Shown here piece after piece: positions 25,015 through 37,920 of a stretch of 64,000 bases of DNA (position 1 is its first letter; the number at the start of each line of letters is the position of its first letter). The translations under genes were made by a program, and so were the position numbers. The stretch is from Trichoplax sp. H2 (taxonomy: Eukaryota > Placozoa > Uniplacotomia > Trichoplacea), in NCBI GenBank assembly GCA_003344405.1, contig NOWV01000075.1, positions 186,001 to 250,000 of the forward strand. The letters run 5' to 3'. The notes under the pieces were generated by a model. The model searched no databases and was not told the origin of the DNA. It worked only from the letters and a program-made list of their open reading frames with translations.

Positions 25015-28000
25015 TTAAGGCTTGCGCCATTCAAATCCACACATGTCATAGATGCAATCGCTAAAGGTAACATAATCAATATCGCTACGGCCACCAACAG
25101 AATGGATAAATTTTTTAGCGAGAACTGCAAATTCGTGCTCACTGACAGCGCCGTCAAGAGCCAACATGCTCAAAACACGACGGAACTAGATATCAAATAT
25201 GAAAAATAAATAACTATTAGAAATTTTATTAGTTACAGTTCTTTACCTTGCTTTTATTCAAGGGACCTTAATATAGCCAATCATTCTCAATAACCTACCT
25301 GAGATTTAGAGACATTCCCATTACGAACACGATCGTAATCCTCAAACATGGGGAATAGCTGAATTCGTCGTTGGCGTACCTATTAAATAGCGATGTTAGG
25401 TCATTAAAATATTTCTCCATCAACATCATCGGCATATTAATTGATTTAATAGTATAAAATGAAGTATACTAAATAATTACTTACTCTTTCCGCTAATTTG
25501 GTCATTACAGATTGCAATAATTGTTGCTCCTCCCTTGTCAATTCGTTGTGTATAACATCGCGACTAACAGAAAATTGGCTTACTTCAGCTAACGGATCTT
25601 TTTCCAGTCCTGATTATTACATAATTAACAGATATCTTAATATCAAGTAATGCTTAGAAATGTTAGTTTCAACTATCGTATTTCAATCTATGCATTAACT
25701 CTTATTTGAAGCAATCGAATGTTCCTAGTATTGATACCTTTAACCGTAATTGCTGATTCAATTTCATCACAAAATCGGACATAATCGACATAGCCCTCTT
25801 GTTGAGTAGATAGAAAGGTATTTTCAATCAGATTATATTGATCGATATTCAAACCAAATCGGCATAAATCTAAGGCCCTCCTAAAGGTTGCTCGTTGTAA
25901 TCTACCACTTCGCAAGCGATCGTAATCGCGCATAAATTCCGATACACGAATACGCTCTTTCATCACCTTCGATTAATTTCGATATTAACACAAGCAAAAC
26001 TCAATCAATATCCTTTCATCCATTTATTCTCGATCACAGATTACAAGATAGCCATTTGATTAAATAAGAGTTAACGATATTACCTTAGATTTCAAGCTAT
26101 CGATAAGTTGCCGTACTTCCGTTGAATGTGGCGTGAAGCCATCCGAAGGATTAGTTGAAAACTAGTGTGAAAGGATAATGTTAGTAATTGTATTGAACAC
26201 CGAAAGGTATCAGGTTGTAGAAAAGCTTATATAGAAATTGTTTACATATAAATATAACGAGAAAAAAGTTACCTGATCGATATTACGTGCATTAAGACGG
26301 GTAGCATATGTTGGTTGATCACGTTTTTCAGGCTAAATAAAAGTAATTTTTACAATCCTTTAGCAAAACCACGTACTATTTAGCTGAAATATATTATACG
26401 TACTTGCACAACTTGAAGAAATTCAACATAGTTAAATCCCTCACTATCAGCGAATTTTTCCTCGATAATCTATAGTTAAATAAGAATAGAATTTTATTCA
26501 TTTTTATTCATATGTATATGTATATTTTATATGATAATGTTTCCAGTAAATAAAAGTCTATTTATGCAAAGTAATTTAATTGATTTAATCTAAGTTAGTT
26601 CTAAAACGAAATGAAAAAGTTGCTGTAAAGAGCTATTATCGAACTGCACCAAAAATTATTTACGGTATATTAGAATGCTGATTATATAATTCACCTGTAA
26701 TTCTTCATCAGAGGTATGCAATCCCATATAGGTTAGGCATTGACGGAATTGAAATGATGTAACATGGCCATGATTATGCCTGAATGAAAGGCAATAGACG
26801 TCATTAAATAGATCGATGGTTTTGACTGCTACATGAAGGTAAACTATTAATTAAGTGATTGTGTCAACTACTCTATTCAAACTGGTATGCCCTTATTACT
26901 TGTCAAAATCGTGAAAGAATGGAGTCGCTAAAACTCGTCGCTGCTCGATATTCTTCTTCATACGATGAAGTATTGCATTCAAACGCTCTTTTCTTCTATC
27001 TTCCACATTGTTCCAATTGGTTGCACCAAGCCTAGGAAGTAAAGCTGTTTCAGATGGAGCGACAACTGTGCTAGGCGTTTTTTCAAGTTCTTTGCCGGTA
27101 AATACTGTAGTGATGAAGGCATTAAATTAATTTCCATGAGATCATATGATTAACTAATAACTTAGCTTAATTTTATATAATCATTTCGTTAGTAGTAGCC
27201 ATTATCAATGTAGCAATTTACTATTACGATATTTATGTGATTAATAATACAACTAATATTTCACCTTGGTCAACGTCATCCATAAAACATCTCCATAAAA
27301 CATGTTGTTGACGATTTGGATCGGCATAGTGTTTGCAGAGAGATTTAAATTCACTTTCTGCCAAATTATATTTGCCCATAGAGCTAAAACCCATGTTAGA
27401 TAATCCCATTCTGAAACGATTCTCAGTAATAGAACCACAACGCAATGTATCAAAATCGGTAAAACTTTCGAATGCCTATAACGAATGCAATTTCAAATAC
27501 GGATTATTTTTGCTAATTTTAACTTGATGGTGCTGTATATCCAGCCTATGATTTGCAGTATTCTCAAACATACTGTGTCAAAATTATTAACCAAGATAGC
27601 GGTCTTTACTTTCTACTGTAGCCAATGCTACTATCGTTAAAAGTAACAATGGTTCCATTATAGAAAGTCTCTTACCCTGATTCGATTGGTTAGCAGGATA
27701 TGCTTAATTCGAGCAATTAGATCGTCAAGGCTTGATGTCTGTGATTTTGCGGTAAGCGTCTGGACGCCTTTTGGTTGTTCTTTTTTCGGAAATTTAGATG
27801 AACTGTCAAAAGATAAATGGCATTTATCATCAAAGTGTCATCAAAGTATTATTGGCAAGCGAGATTAAATAATAATCATCGGGATATAGTTTATATAATA
27901 TGGGGCATATTAAAGTTCATTAATTTATTATTGATTAATAATCATAAAACCGATCATTTGAGGGATCAAGTAAGCAATTAGCAAGATTTCTACCTGATTT

Positions 28001-31000
28001 GTTCTTCATATGACATTGAATCTTGCGTTGATGCGATAAATTCTAGAATTAGAATAAAATAGTTATTATTTTATTCCCTTCTAACGTACATAAGAAACTA
28101 TTCTAGGATGCCAGCAAATCTCAGAATAAATGATTATAAAATGTTTTATTTTATCATTCTGAAATGTTACCTTGATCAACAGCTTGTATAAATGCTGTAT
28201 AGTCAATCTCTTTGCCTTTAGGATGTTCAAATCGCTTGTATAATAGCTAAAATATAAAGGCTCATAATTAAAATGGATGGATTGATATAATTGTAACATA
28301 ATATCTACTGTAAAATTAACAAATTATCTAACGGAATCATTATAAATTATGCTATTTTAAATACTTAATATGATTTCATTCAAAACAAGAACGCTTGCAA
28401 GCATTACGATACAGTAGATAATGACTTTGATGATTTATATGTTATACCTGTAAATCTTGTGGCAGTAAGGCTATAGAAATAAACTGCAGTGCACGAGCGA
28501 ATTGATCTCTTGTAATGGAACGGCTAAATCCTGATTTCTATTTTACGGAAATGAGAAAGCATATTAATCATGAATTAATTTGCAATTAGCGAGATAATTT
28601 TTATACTTCCGTAGTTACCAAATCTTAATAACTTTTATTTTATTATCATATCAACAAGCTAAGTTATTACCTTGTCAAAGTCTTTGAAATAGGGATATAA
28701 TAATAATCGTCGCTTGCGAACAGTATTACCAATTTCTGAAATAATTCGATGAAGTTCCATGTCTTCTTTTTCAGTCAGCTGTACTGCAGGCTAATGAAAG
28801 ATAGAAGATATTTTATTGTACGTAATATGTGTATAACATGTATCGCGAATGCTTATTTATCTTGATTTTAAAGAAGCTCAAATGCTAATGATAGAACCGT
28901 TCAGATCCAGTCTGTATACATACCCTTGCTAATGCACCTTTGGGTGGTTGGTACGTGATGGAAAGGGGCTTAACTTCCAAGTCAGGATCAACAAAAGCTT
29001 TATCAAAAGTAATGTTGAAATTTATAAGGACAGAATTACATACTATACTGTTGCTTGAATACTATAATTGAAAGAATGTAACAAGTTTATTGTCATTAAT
29101 TCTAATTAACATTATTTCTTACGATTTTCCATTTTTGAACAAAATTCACGGTATCGAACTCTTTGATTACTTTGCTTAAAATTATCGACTAGGATTTGAC
29201 GTTCATCTCGGGTTAGTGTTAAATAGGGCCCGCAAACCAAGGAAAGACCACATAAAAACTAAAGTAACGATTATTCATATATTCGAATGTTAGTCACGAT
29301 TACTGGTGATATTATTATAACACACTATCATAAAAGTTACAAAATTCTAGTAGCTTCTTGCAGGGATATGATACAAAATTCTCTTGTGCTAAATTATAAC
29401 GTTTAATGGTCTACTATAAAAAGCCATAAAAGAATTGTCAAGAAATGCGAACCTGATTCTCTGTAATAACACCATTGTGATGCTTGTCATAGTCTTTGAA
29501 AAAATCAGTTGTCCTGATGCCATGCTTGTAAACAATATCTCTGTGATATGTTAAAATTTCAACATCAACAAATATGTCACGGTTCGCAATGATTGTATTT
29601 AATTCACACTAACAACAACAACATTAGTATGTGCAGATGTATGGGTATGAGCTATTGTAACACTTGGTATAATTCTTATTTAAAATTTTGATATTCTTTG
29701 CCTATTAAAATATTTTTACCTGACTTTTTGAAAGATAATGTCAAAGTTACTTTCTCCTTTAGACTATAGAAATTTAATGATAACATGAATTGTAAAATTT
29801 GAAGCACTTACTAAAGTTAATCAAAGTGAGCATTTATTATTTAAAATTACCTCATCCACCATTACGGTCTGGTTATTGTACTGCTCTGTTTTCCTTGTTG
29901 TGTCGTTATCTGTTGATAACAAGTTCAAGTTTTTATCAGTTATCATATTTAATTACTGCATCCAATATTAAAATATAGGCGATGTATATTTCAATTCTAT
30001 ACGGCACTGTAAGTATAGTAGATAGCTTACCAAGATTTAGGATCTCCGATTGAAATTTGATATAGTCATACGACCTTGTCCTATTATCATAGTATCTTGC
30101 CGCTAATAGCCTTAAATCAGCTTCAGATACATTTGACGGTCCAGGAAAACATCGATAAAATTGATATTCACTAACGCGGCCTTCGCGATGCTTATCAAAA
30201 TCTTGAAAGCAGCTTCTAACGTCAATTCCATGACCCTAAGGTTTAAAGAATATTAAATGATACCATCATAAATGGTTGACCTTAGATACTTCTATTTTAT
30301 TTTAGCTTTATTTACATAGAAGAGAAGATAAAGAAAACTAACTTTATCAGTTAGCGATAACTAACCTGGCAGAAATTTTTGCACCTTCGTAATATTTCTA
30401 AGCACTTTCGCTCGGAATTGGCGCTCAAAGTTTGCCTGTTGAACTGTTTTACAAATCTGAAATAAATTTAAACCTGAGTACATAGAATGCTAATTATATA
30501 GCCTTACTCATAACTTAATTAAGTTTACCTAGCGGTTTGTTCTTGTGTACCCTGTTCTTCAGGTCTTGATATGAACTTTGATGGGTCAAAATCTGTATTG
30601 AAATAAAGCGACTTGTTATTAGTACCTATCATTGAAAAATATTAATTGAATCAATGCAAGAGTTTATACATGGCTATCATAATCAATTGATAAGCATGTA
30701 TTGTAGTACAGTAGAGTAATATCGCTTGCGAAACGTAATGTAACAATCGCCTAATCGTACGGTACTATTTAATGTTGTATCACTAGTAGATTGAAAACAT
30801 AGCCAAAGTCAGTAGAGATCTCGTACATTTGTCCATTGCTAATCTATCAAGTTATTACAGTAAACTCTGTAATATGGGTATTTTCCCGTAGAGAGTAGCC
30901 AATGCAGCAATACGGCCTTTGAGTTACCTTTTTAATCTATCGTATATTATGCTATTACCAATTAAGCAACTCCATACATATTTTAAGTATTTGATATATT

Positions 31001-31444
31001 ATATTGTACAATGATTAGAAAGCTAAAATTACTGAGGGTAATTATTCAGCTAGTAGTCATGTGAATGACTATTTATGTTATACAGCGTACGAATTATCAT
31101 TTGGTTAAATTAACTTACTACAACTGATAAGCTTGGACAATTCTGCATAGTTGATTTGATCAGGCTTTTGCCATCCGTATTGTTCCCATAAATAGGATTC
31201 ATCCTTATTGTTCAATTGCAGCTTGAAAGATTGATCCAAGCAGCGTAAAAATTGAGATCCTATGAAAGAGAATTTATGAACGAGAGTTACCTTTTATAGA
31301 CAGTCAATCATTTTAACTGAAGTTTTGTATACTTGTAATAAAGCCAGTTCTAAGATGATCGTATATCCTGAATACATCTGGAACTTGAACGTGAGCAGCA
31401 TAAGCTGCTGCTCGCAATTTATCTTCTACACTAGGAGTAGTCAT
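25015..31444 (-). CDS. Multi-EF-hand protein, EFCAB6-like, probably ciliary
   Basis: Twenty-five exons run from the ATG at 31442-31444 to the stop at 25015-25017 and give 949 residues. Exons: 31333-31444, 31119-31259, 30529-30592, 30366-30456, 30031-30235, 29851-29909, 29725-29763, 29453-29608, 29123-29258, 28924-28997, 28671-28790, 28448-28537, 28171-28246, 27994-28042, 27676-27802, 27265-27475, 26900-27104, 26695-26779, 26404-26469, 26273-26332, 26084-26161, 25738-25966, 25485-25609, 25299-25379 and 25015-25185. The chain repeats a module: a helix, a loop like DYDRLRSGRL, a phenylalanine-rich helix (TFRRAL), then DYVRFCDEIE. Linkers such as VKGLEKDPL join modules. Most loops have Gly at position 8 instead of 6, so Ca2+ binding is doubtful. 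The layout recalls EFCAB6-type and flagellar multi-EF-hand proteins; orthology to a particular human gene is not secure. The donor of the 29725-29763 exon (GTCAGG) is the weakest junction. Confidence 0.85.
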
Positions 31445-33049
31445 TGTATCCGTATGTGCGGGCTGAAAGAAAGCATTGGTAATTAAAAATAATTCACTAC
31501 GCAGGACGATATCAATTTAGCTCTGAGCATGCAAGAGTGGATAAATGATTATAATTCTGGCGATAATGACACCGAATAAAGTTGAAAACTTATCCTAATT
31601 GACTTCATAATTTGTGTTGTCAAGAAGTTTATTTCCTTACAGTTACTGTGCACTGTATAGTAGAATGTTAAAACTATGCCTACAGTAGTTATGAAGCTAA
31701 TAATTTTAGCAAAACCATTCACAATTTGAATTGAGAGTATGGATTTTGATATACAATACACAGTATTTAGACTTGAAGTTAAATTACTATTCAACTTTTA
31801 TAGATTTCATTGCATATATATTTACAGGCACAACTTACCATAGTGTCAAGGACAACTCAAATTGCTTACTGCTCCTGGGTTTAACTTGAATATTTGAAGG
31901 CTTTACCTTAAGCTTAGATAAGCTAGTAATGAGTTCAGTTTATTTTATCGACAAATCAACAGTATCTTCGAGTGCAAGATGCAGTCCAATAATTTTGCCT
32001 ACTCTTTTCGCAATTCACTGTACTGGTGCAACGATGATCTAAATAGCGTAAATTGCCTACTTTGCAACACCAAAGTAGTGATTATGTTGTAGAGTATCAT
32101 TTGTTGATGCTGCCATGGTTACAGTAGCGCACGCGCAAGCCTTGCATGATTCTGAGACTTGCTATTGCCGTGGAAGTCCTCGACTGCCTTTACCTACGCA
32201 CCACCACAGTGACCACACCATACTCCATTGTCACAAAGAGGCGACAGTGCAATAGGGTACAGTATAAGGATATTACTCAAAGTTTTGTCTACACTAGGGT
32301 TTTCGATGCCTATAGCCATGGACCACGAGAAGACTGTTGTACGCAGTAGCAACGCTGCTAAAATAGCCCAACATTGATGTACATTATACGTACGGATATG
32401 CTGTCAGTCCCTTGTTTATGTACATTGCACTACAGATTACAGTATAGAGAAGCTCTGAAATGTAGTGCTGATGATTTGTGAACAAAGTCAATATTGTGTC
32501 CAGGTCCCTTATTAATATTATCAATCACTGACGTATTATCAATAATCGAGATGGAAGTTATTAGTATCATTTCGGATGGAGAGGAGGGTTTAGTAATCTT
32601 TGTACAATATACAGTATGCTATAGCATAAGGTAGGACAAAGGGTGGAATTGACAGACATCGAGCAGTACATGTATTTTGTTTTTGGGCATTGAAGCACAT
32701 TTTATGGCTCACTGGCTTAAGGGAAATATTATGATGTATATGATGTAGTGTACAAATTGACACACTGGACAAGTGGACATGTTTACCACATCGTAGTGAA
32801 GACAATGGACAGATTGGTCACTTGATCAGGTGTGGCCATGATTTTGTTTTTAATCGATCGTCTTGCAGCAACTTTTGCAGACTGGACTGTTCTGTAAAGG
32901 ATTTCTCGCACCTGTAGAGACCCTCTACTGTAGACTGTATCCTTACGTCCATGAATGAATAGAAGAGTTTAGAACCGAGTGAATCTTTTTACTAAAACAG
33001 CAACTTTGCTGGAGTGAAGTTGTGGCTAGAGACTGGTAGAAAGAGAGTA

Positions 33050-33730
33050 TTGTACACTGTACAGTAGGTAACAGCAGAAAGCAGTTGTACTGTACTCAGT
33101 GTACTGTACAGTACAAGTACAGCGTACTGGTACAGTACAGTATTGCATTGCCCACGACTGCCCCTCCCTACATTAGTGCAGTACTGTACTGTATGTTTAT
33201 TTACACAGGTAGAGTACAGTGTACAGTACTGTATACTGTACTGTACGAGTACTGTACACTGTACTGTTCTACAGTACTGTATACTGTATTGTTCACCGGC
33301 GCCCCAGTCGACACAGAAATTTTTCTCTTACTGGATGACAGTCTTCAGTTGTTGAATAATTTTCAACAGGAAAATTTAATTATAGTGTTCCAACTTCGTA
33401 GGCCAGTATGTAACGTACGCTTGCTGCAAGGTAGGTCGAGTTGGCTATTAATGTTTCAAGACGAAGTACCGCTTGTAGTCTTACGTGATTACCTGATCCA
33501 TGGACTTATGGACCTCGACGGTACTGTACTGTGTACTGTAGTGTCCACTCACTGTACTGTACTGTACAGTACTGTACACTGTACAGTGCAGTACTGTAAC
33601 TGTAGGGGAAGAAACGTGCCTGATCTTCGACTACAGTACTTTGTCTACGCACTGTACAGTACTGTACTGTAAGTAGTACAGTCTTTTACCTTTACTCTAC
33701 AGTACCATACTGCACTGTACAATATCACAC
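33050..33730. repeat. Large GTAC-palindrome array with a unique core
   Basis: Motif-dense flanks at 33050-33295 and 33520-33730 surround about 220 bp of non-repetitive, less AT-rich sequence (33296-33515). The core is open in one frame but shows no recognisable protein. The arrangement resembles an element with palindromic ends. Confidence 0.75.
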
Positions 33731-35419
33731 AGAATGCCATACAAACACACGTAAAGACCAGAACAGTACGGTGTCCCAATGCACAGAATTACGAGTCACT
33801 AGGCCTGTGATCATGCGAAAGATGGCGATCGTGGTCTGTTCGTCTTTACATTGAGGTAGCAGTTCCAATATTGCTTATGGCCCACTTTCCGTTGGAGTAT
33901 ATAGCATAGGCATCATACATCATTCCTTTTGGCGTATCTTAGTGAAAACCTTAATTTATCCATTATACGTACTGATTTAGTGGTTGATTACAATTCATAA
34001 CTTGGTGGTATTTCAAGGTAAGGTAACAGCTTGTTTTACTTGGGTACAAATGTACAATTACTGCTTTGCAATGTTGAATTGAAAAGATTGCAAGTCAGTA
34101 AGAGAGTAACATGTCTTTATATTGCATGTTCGTAGCCATTAGTATATCTATTCTATCGGTCAAGAATAAGGTACAGGACAACGCATTGCTACCTTTTTTG
34201 TGGTCGAGACCAATAGCGATGATCATCCTTAGGGAGTAGCTTGCTCTTTGCAGCTTACCAATACTGGACACTTTTCGTCCATGTTAAAGGACATTTTGAT
34301 TTGCTTATCCATCTATTCTGGTAGTTGTTCTTCTTGAGTAGAGGATGGAAGACTAGCTTACTTTGATAAAAGTCATCAACGCGTACTTTGACTTTATTTT
34401 TAGACACGGTTTACACTGTAAATTCAAAGGGAGATGTCTTTACTGTCAGGGGACTTGGAATTCATTGAATAGGGTACAGTACGTAATGACCGTTTATGTT
34501 CTACTGATTCTATATAGTATTCTATACAATGCTCTAGACGGGTGTACGATATACTATTATTGGACCTAAATGAGATTGCTTGTGGACCTTGAATAATTCC
34601 TGCCACTTCAATAATGGTGCTACTACTATACTTCAATGACATTATAAGTATCTATTGGATTGAGTAACTAAATCATGTAAATTACGTCCAAAAATGGCAA
34701 TAACATTCTGCATTTTTAATACATTACCTCTTACCACTTGGTAAAAAGAAATTTGAATTCAATAATGTTCAGTTCGGTTTTTGTTCTACCCAACTCTTCA
34801 CGATACGTGTACACCATTCCAACGTTCCAATAGCACTTCCATTACATAACTAATTTGAATGGGGATTACTACAACATTTCATTCTCAAACTCTTACCAAC
34901 GTAATACACTTCAATCAAGCTAGACATCAATGCTTGAATTCACTGTATCGCTCTTACTTATATCATTGAATTCATTGAATGAACTAAAATGGTCTAACCA
35001 ACAGACATGATGACTCGTCTACACGCAAACTTCAACCTCGTTTAAGACCAATTTTCTAGCCTACTATCAATTCTGCAATACTTGACTACTAGACTGTATT
35101 GTGCACATTTGATACAATGAAGAAATCTTTTTTTTGACTTGGATACTGTGGAACAGTAGTTCCCTTCTATTTAGCTTTACTGAGATAACATGATGTAGTA
35201 ATTATCTCATGAACTGTTAGAAAAAGAAGTCTTTCGTCGTTACTTATTTCAACTTGGACTGAGTGGATGAGCAATGAGCACACAAAGGAGGAGAACATCC
35301 ATTGCTAGAAGTGGGATCCTCTTCTAACCTTCTTTCTCGCTTTAGAGCCATACTAAATACACTACCATTCAGCACTGTATGGAATAGTATACTGTCATAC
35401 TGAATATCATACTCTTTCA

Positions 35420-35562
35420 TAGACAGTACTGTACAGTGTACAGTACAGTGTACAGTGGATCAATTGGTGTGAAATTACCAGAACAGTACTCAGTATAACA
35501 GTACTGTGCGTCCAGTACAGTACAGTACTGTATACTGTATTGTACTACCGTCCAATTTGGAC
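35420..35562. repeat. GTAC-palindrome array
   Basis: Two blocks (35424-35456 and 35508-35545) of ACTGTACAGTGTACAGTA-type sequence with a short spacer. Confidence 0.75.
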
Positions 35563-36905
35563 TTGCCCTGATAGTGGCTATTGCCAATTCGACTGTAGCT
35601 GATTCGCCATCATTTTTACATATGTTCTTGCTTGCTTGCAAAGTAAAATGAATTAATGAATTGAACCGATTCTACTGTTGCAGCAGTATGTTATGACCTC
35701 TCGACTTTATTTCTTCTTCTTTCTGGATTGAATTCTACTAGAGTACGAGTAAACAACATTTTCCCGATTCCTTGTAAAATGATGTTCGAGTTCTACACAT
35801 GTAATATACTGTCCAGTGCAAGTTTTACAAGTCTAATTGGATACGTAGCAACACTTTACGGATGATGATAGGAAGTGACTGGATATCTATCTTCTTGAAC
35901 GATGGATTCTTCAATATTCGAAAGGATCTTAATACAACACTGAATACGCACGCTAATTTTGCGATATGATTTCATAAACTGTACAATGGAATCGCAAGCT
36001 GTGAGACTAGTAGTGGATGTCAATCACTTAACAGATCTATAAAGTAATCTGAAGTAATATTCGATCGTAAACTGAGGAATTATACCAAACTAAGCGGACT
36101 GTAGGGATACGGGAGAAAATTGTTCAGGCGATGATCGATTTGAGTTATGGACGACCTATTTCATTCGCTGTGCCAGTGCTTTGAATGGGCTATTCATATT
36201 GCGCGTATAGTTTCTACTCTCCAGTTATAGTATGGTATTTTAGTATTGTCGATTAAATTAATTTAGGATGATACAAATATGCAGTTTGTATCTTACCTTG
36301 CGATCACAAATTAAGCTAACTTGTCTACATTAAAATTCAACAATGGTAAGCGTGTTATTGTTGTTGAATAATCAATTAATTAATTTATGACGGTTAGTTG
36401 TAGGAAGCACCATTTTAGTGTAGTTGATTGATCAATAAATAGGATAGAATTAAGTGTTAAGTAAAGTTATTTGACATTTCCAACTTTAATAGCTATAGCT
36501 ACATTATTCCATGTGTAACTAATCATAACATGCAGCTCGATAGCTGCCAATCCTGGACATACTGTAGTATATTGTGAATATAGTATTGTAGTTGATTTTC
36601 GTGATCGCAAGTTTTCGTCATTTCCGTAAACTTGAGGAATGAAATGAAGAAGAAGACTACCAATCCTGTAGTACAACTTTTATAAGAGTTCAACTTTGTA
36701 TTTGGTAGATCATTATGATCTTCCTTATTACTGAATGAATTGTAGGCTCTTAAAATATCAATGATATCAATAGCAAAAACGATATTCGAAACGTGTATTA
36801 CTAGGTAAAGAAATACAGTATGCTATACTGTACACCTGTGATAGTTATCTCCCTATCATACCCAGCATTAGACTATAATTTGCTTTCGATCCGTAGCTGA
36901 TTAAT

Positions 36906-36976
36906 TAATTCACTGTGGTACAAAATTAGGCAACATAGAGTTTGATAGATTGCCCTATTTGTACCACAGTGAATTA
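36906..36976. repeat. 71-bp MITE-like hairpin
   Basis: The outer 19 bases of each end (TAATTCACTGTGGTACAAA and its complement) pair perfectly. Pairing then continues with one bulge through AGGCAA/TTGCCC-like bases, leaving a loop of about 17 bases. It stands alone in non-repetitive sequence. Confidence 0.75.
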
Positions 36977-37920
36977 TAATGAATGATATTTCATACACCA
37001 TTGGTAATTGTATAAAACGTATAGTATGAGAAATGGCATACCATATCTTGATTAAATCAGTTCGAAAATCAATTTTTAAATAATTATGCCACTTTTTTGG
37101 GTAAAATTTTGCATGACTTCAAACTTTATTTTCAAAATTGTAATATCTTTTTATGGAAAATGCTAATGTACTGGCAAATAAATTTAGAAAACAATAAGGT
37201 AATCATACTCGTACAGTATACACAATTACTAGTAGCATTGAAATGGGTGTTATTCAAGCATATGGAGTTTTTTAGTACAAATTGATGGTAGCAATATTTG
37301 AGATTGATCTACTGTACTATGATTATTTACTTTCGTACTAGTCTACGTTCAGAAATGTGTTGTCCATAATTCTGGTGAAAATTACTGTACAGTATCTGAT
37401 TAGTTTGATCACTCCTTTATTTTGGACAAACTGATAAACTGCTCCTTGCGTAGATGAAAATTATCATTCTTGGCAGGGGGTAGTAATCGATTAGAAAGTG
37501 CTACACCTTGTATTTCCGATGACTGACAACTACCACGGACTACCAATTTATTTTTTTTCACTTTGCTGACCAAAATGCCATTGCCTTTTAATTTGATGTA
37601 AATGGTATACTGAATGCTATATATGGTGTAATCTTATCACAATTTCCTGTACACAAAATTTACTACTTGGCATAGTGTTAATGGTTACGTTACGACTATA
37701 TACGACCTAGGTATAATTGTTGCAAAATGAGTGCAACATTCATTATTGAACAACTGGAGCCTCGTAGTAGAGAGCGTGTTATACCCGAGACTATAATTAT
37801 TATTGCTAGTCAAACTAACTGATTGATATGTCACTACATTGTTTGGAATCTATCCTCAGATTAAATCTATCTATTTATTTTTTGTTATTTTACTAAACGC
37901 CTCTAGATTCATCCATCAAC

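Larger units (their letters stand above)
31445..37920. other. Large divergent gap between the EF-hand gene and GBF1
   Basis: I recognise no gene on either strand. It holds GTAC arrays (33050-33730 and 35420-35560) and a 71-bp hairpin (36906-36976). Open frames at 33085-33672 and 35417-35641 are mostly repeat translation. Both promoters must lie at its edges. Confidence 0.5.

Noticed and set aside
33085-33672. 195-residue open frame on the plus strand
   Set aside because: Most of it translates GTAC arrays into Tyr/Cys/Thr/Val-rich low-complexity sequence. The central part shows no known domain.
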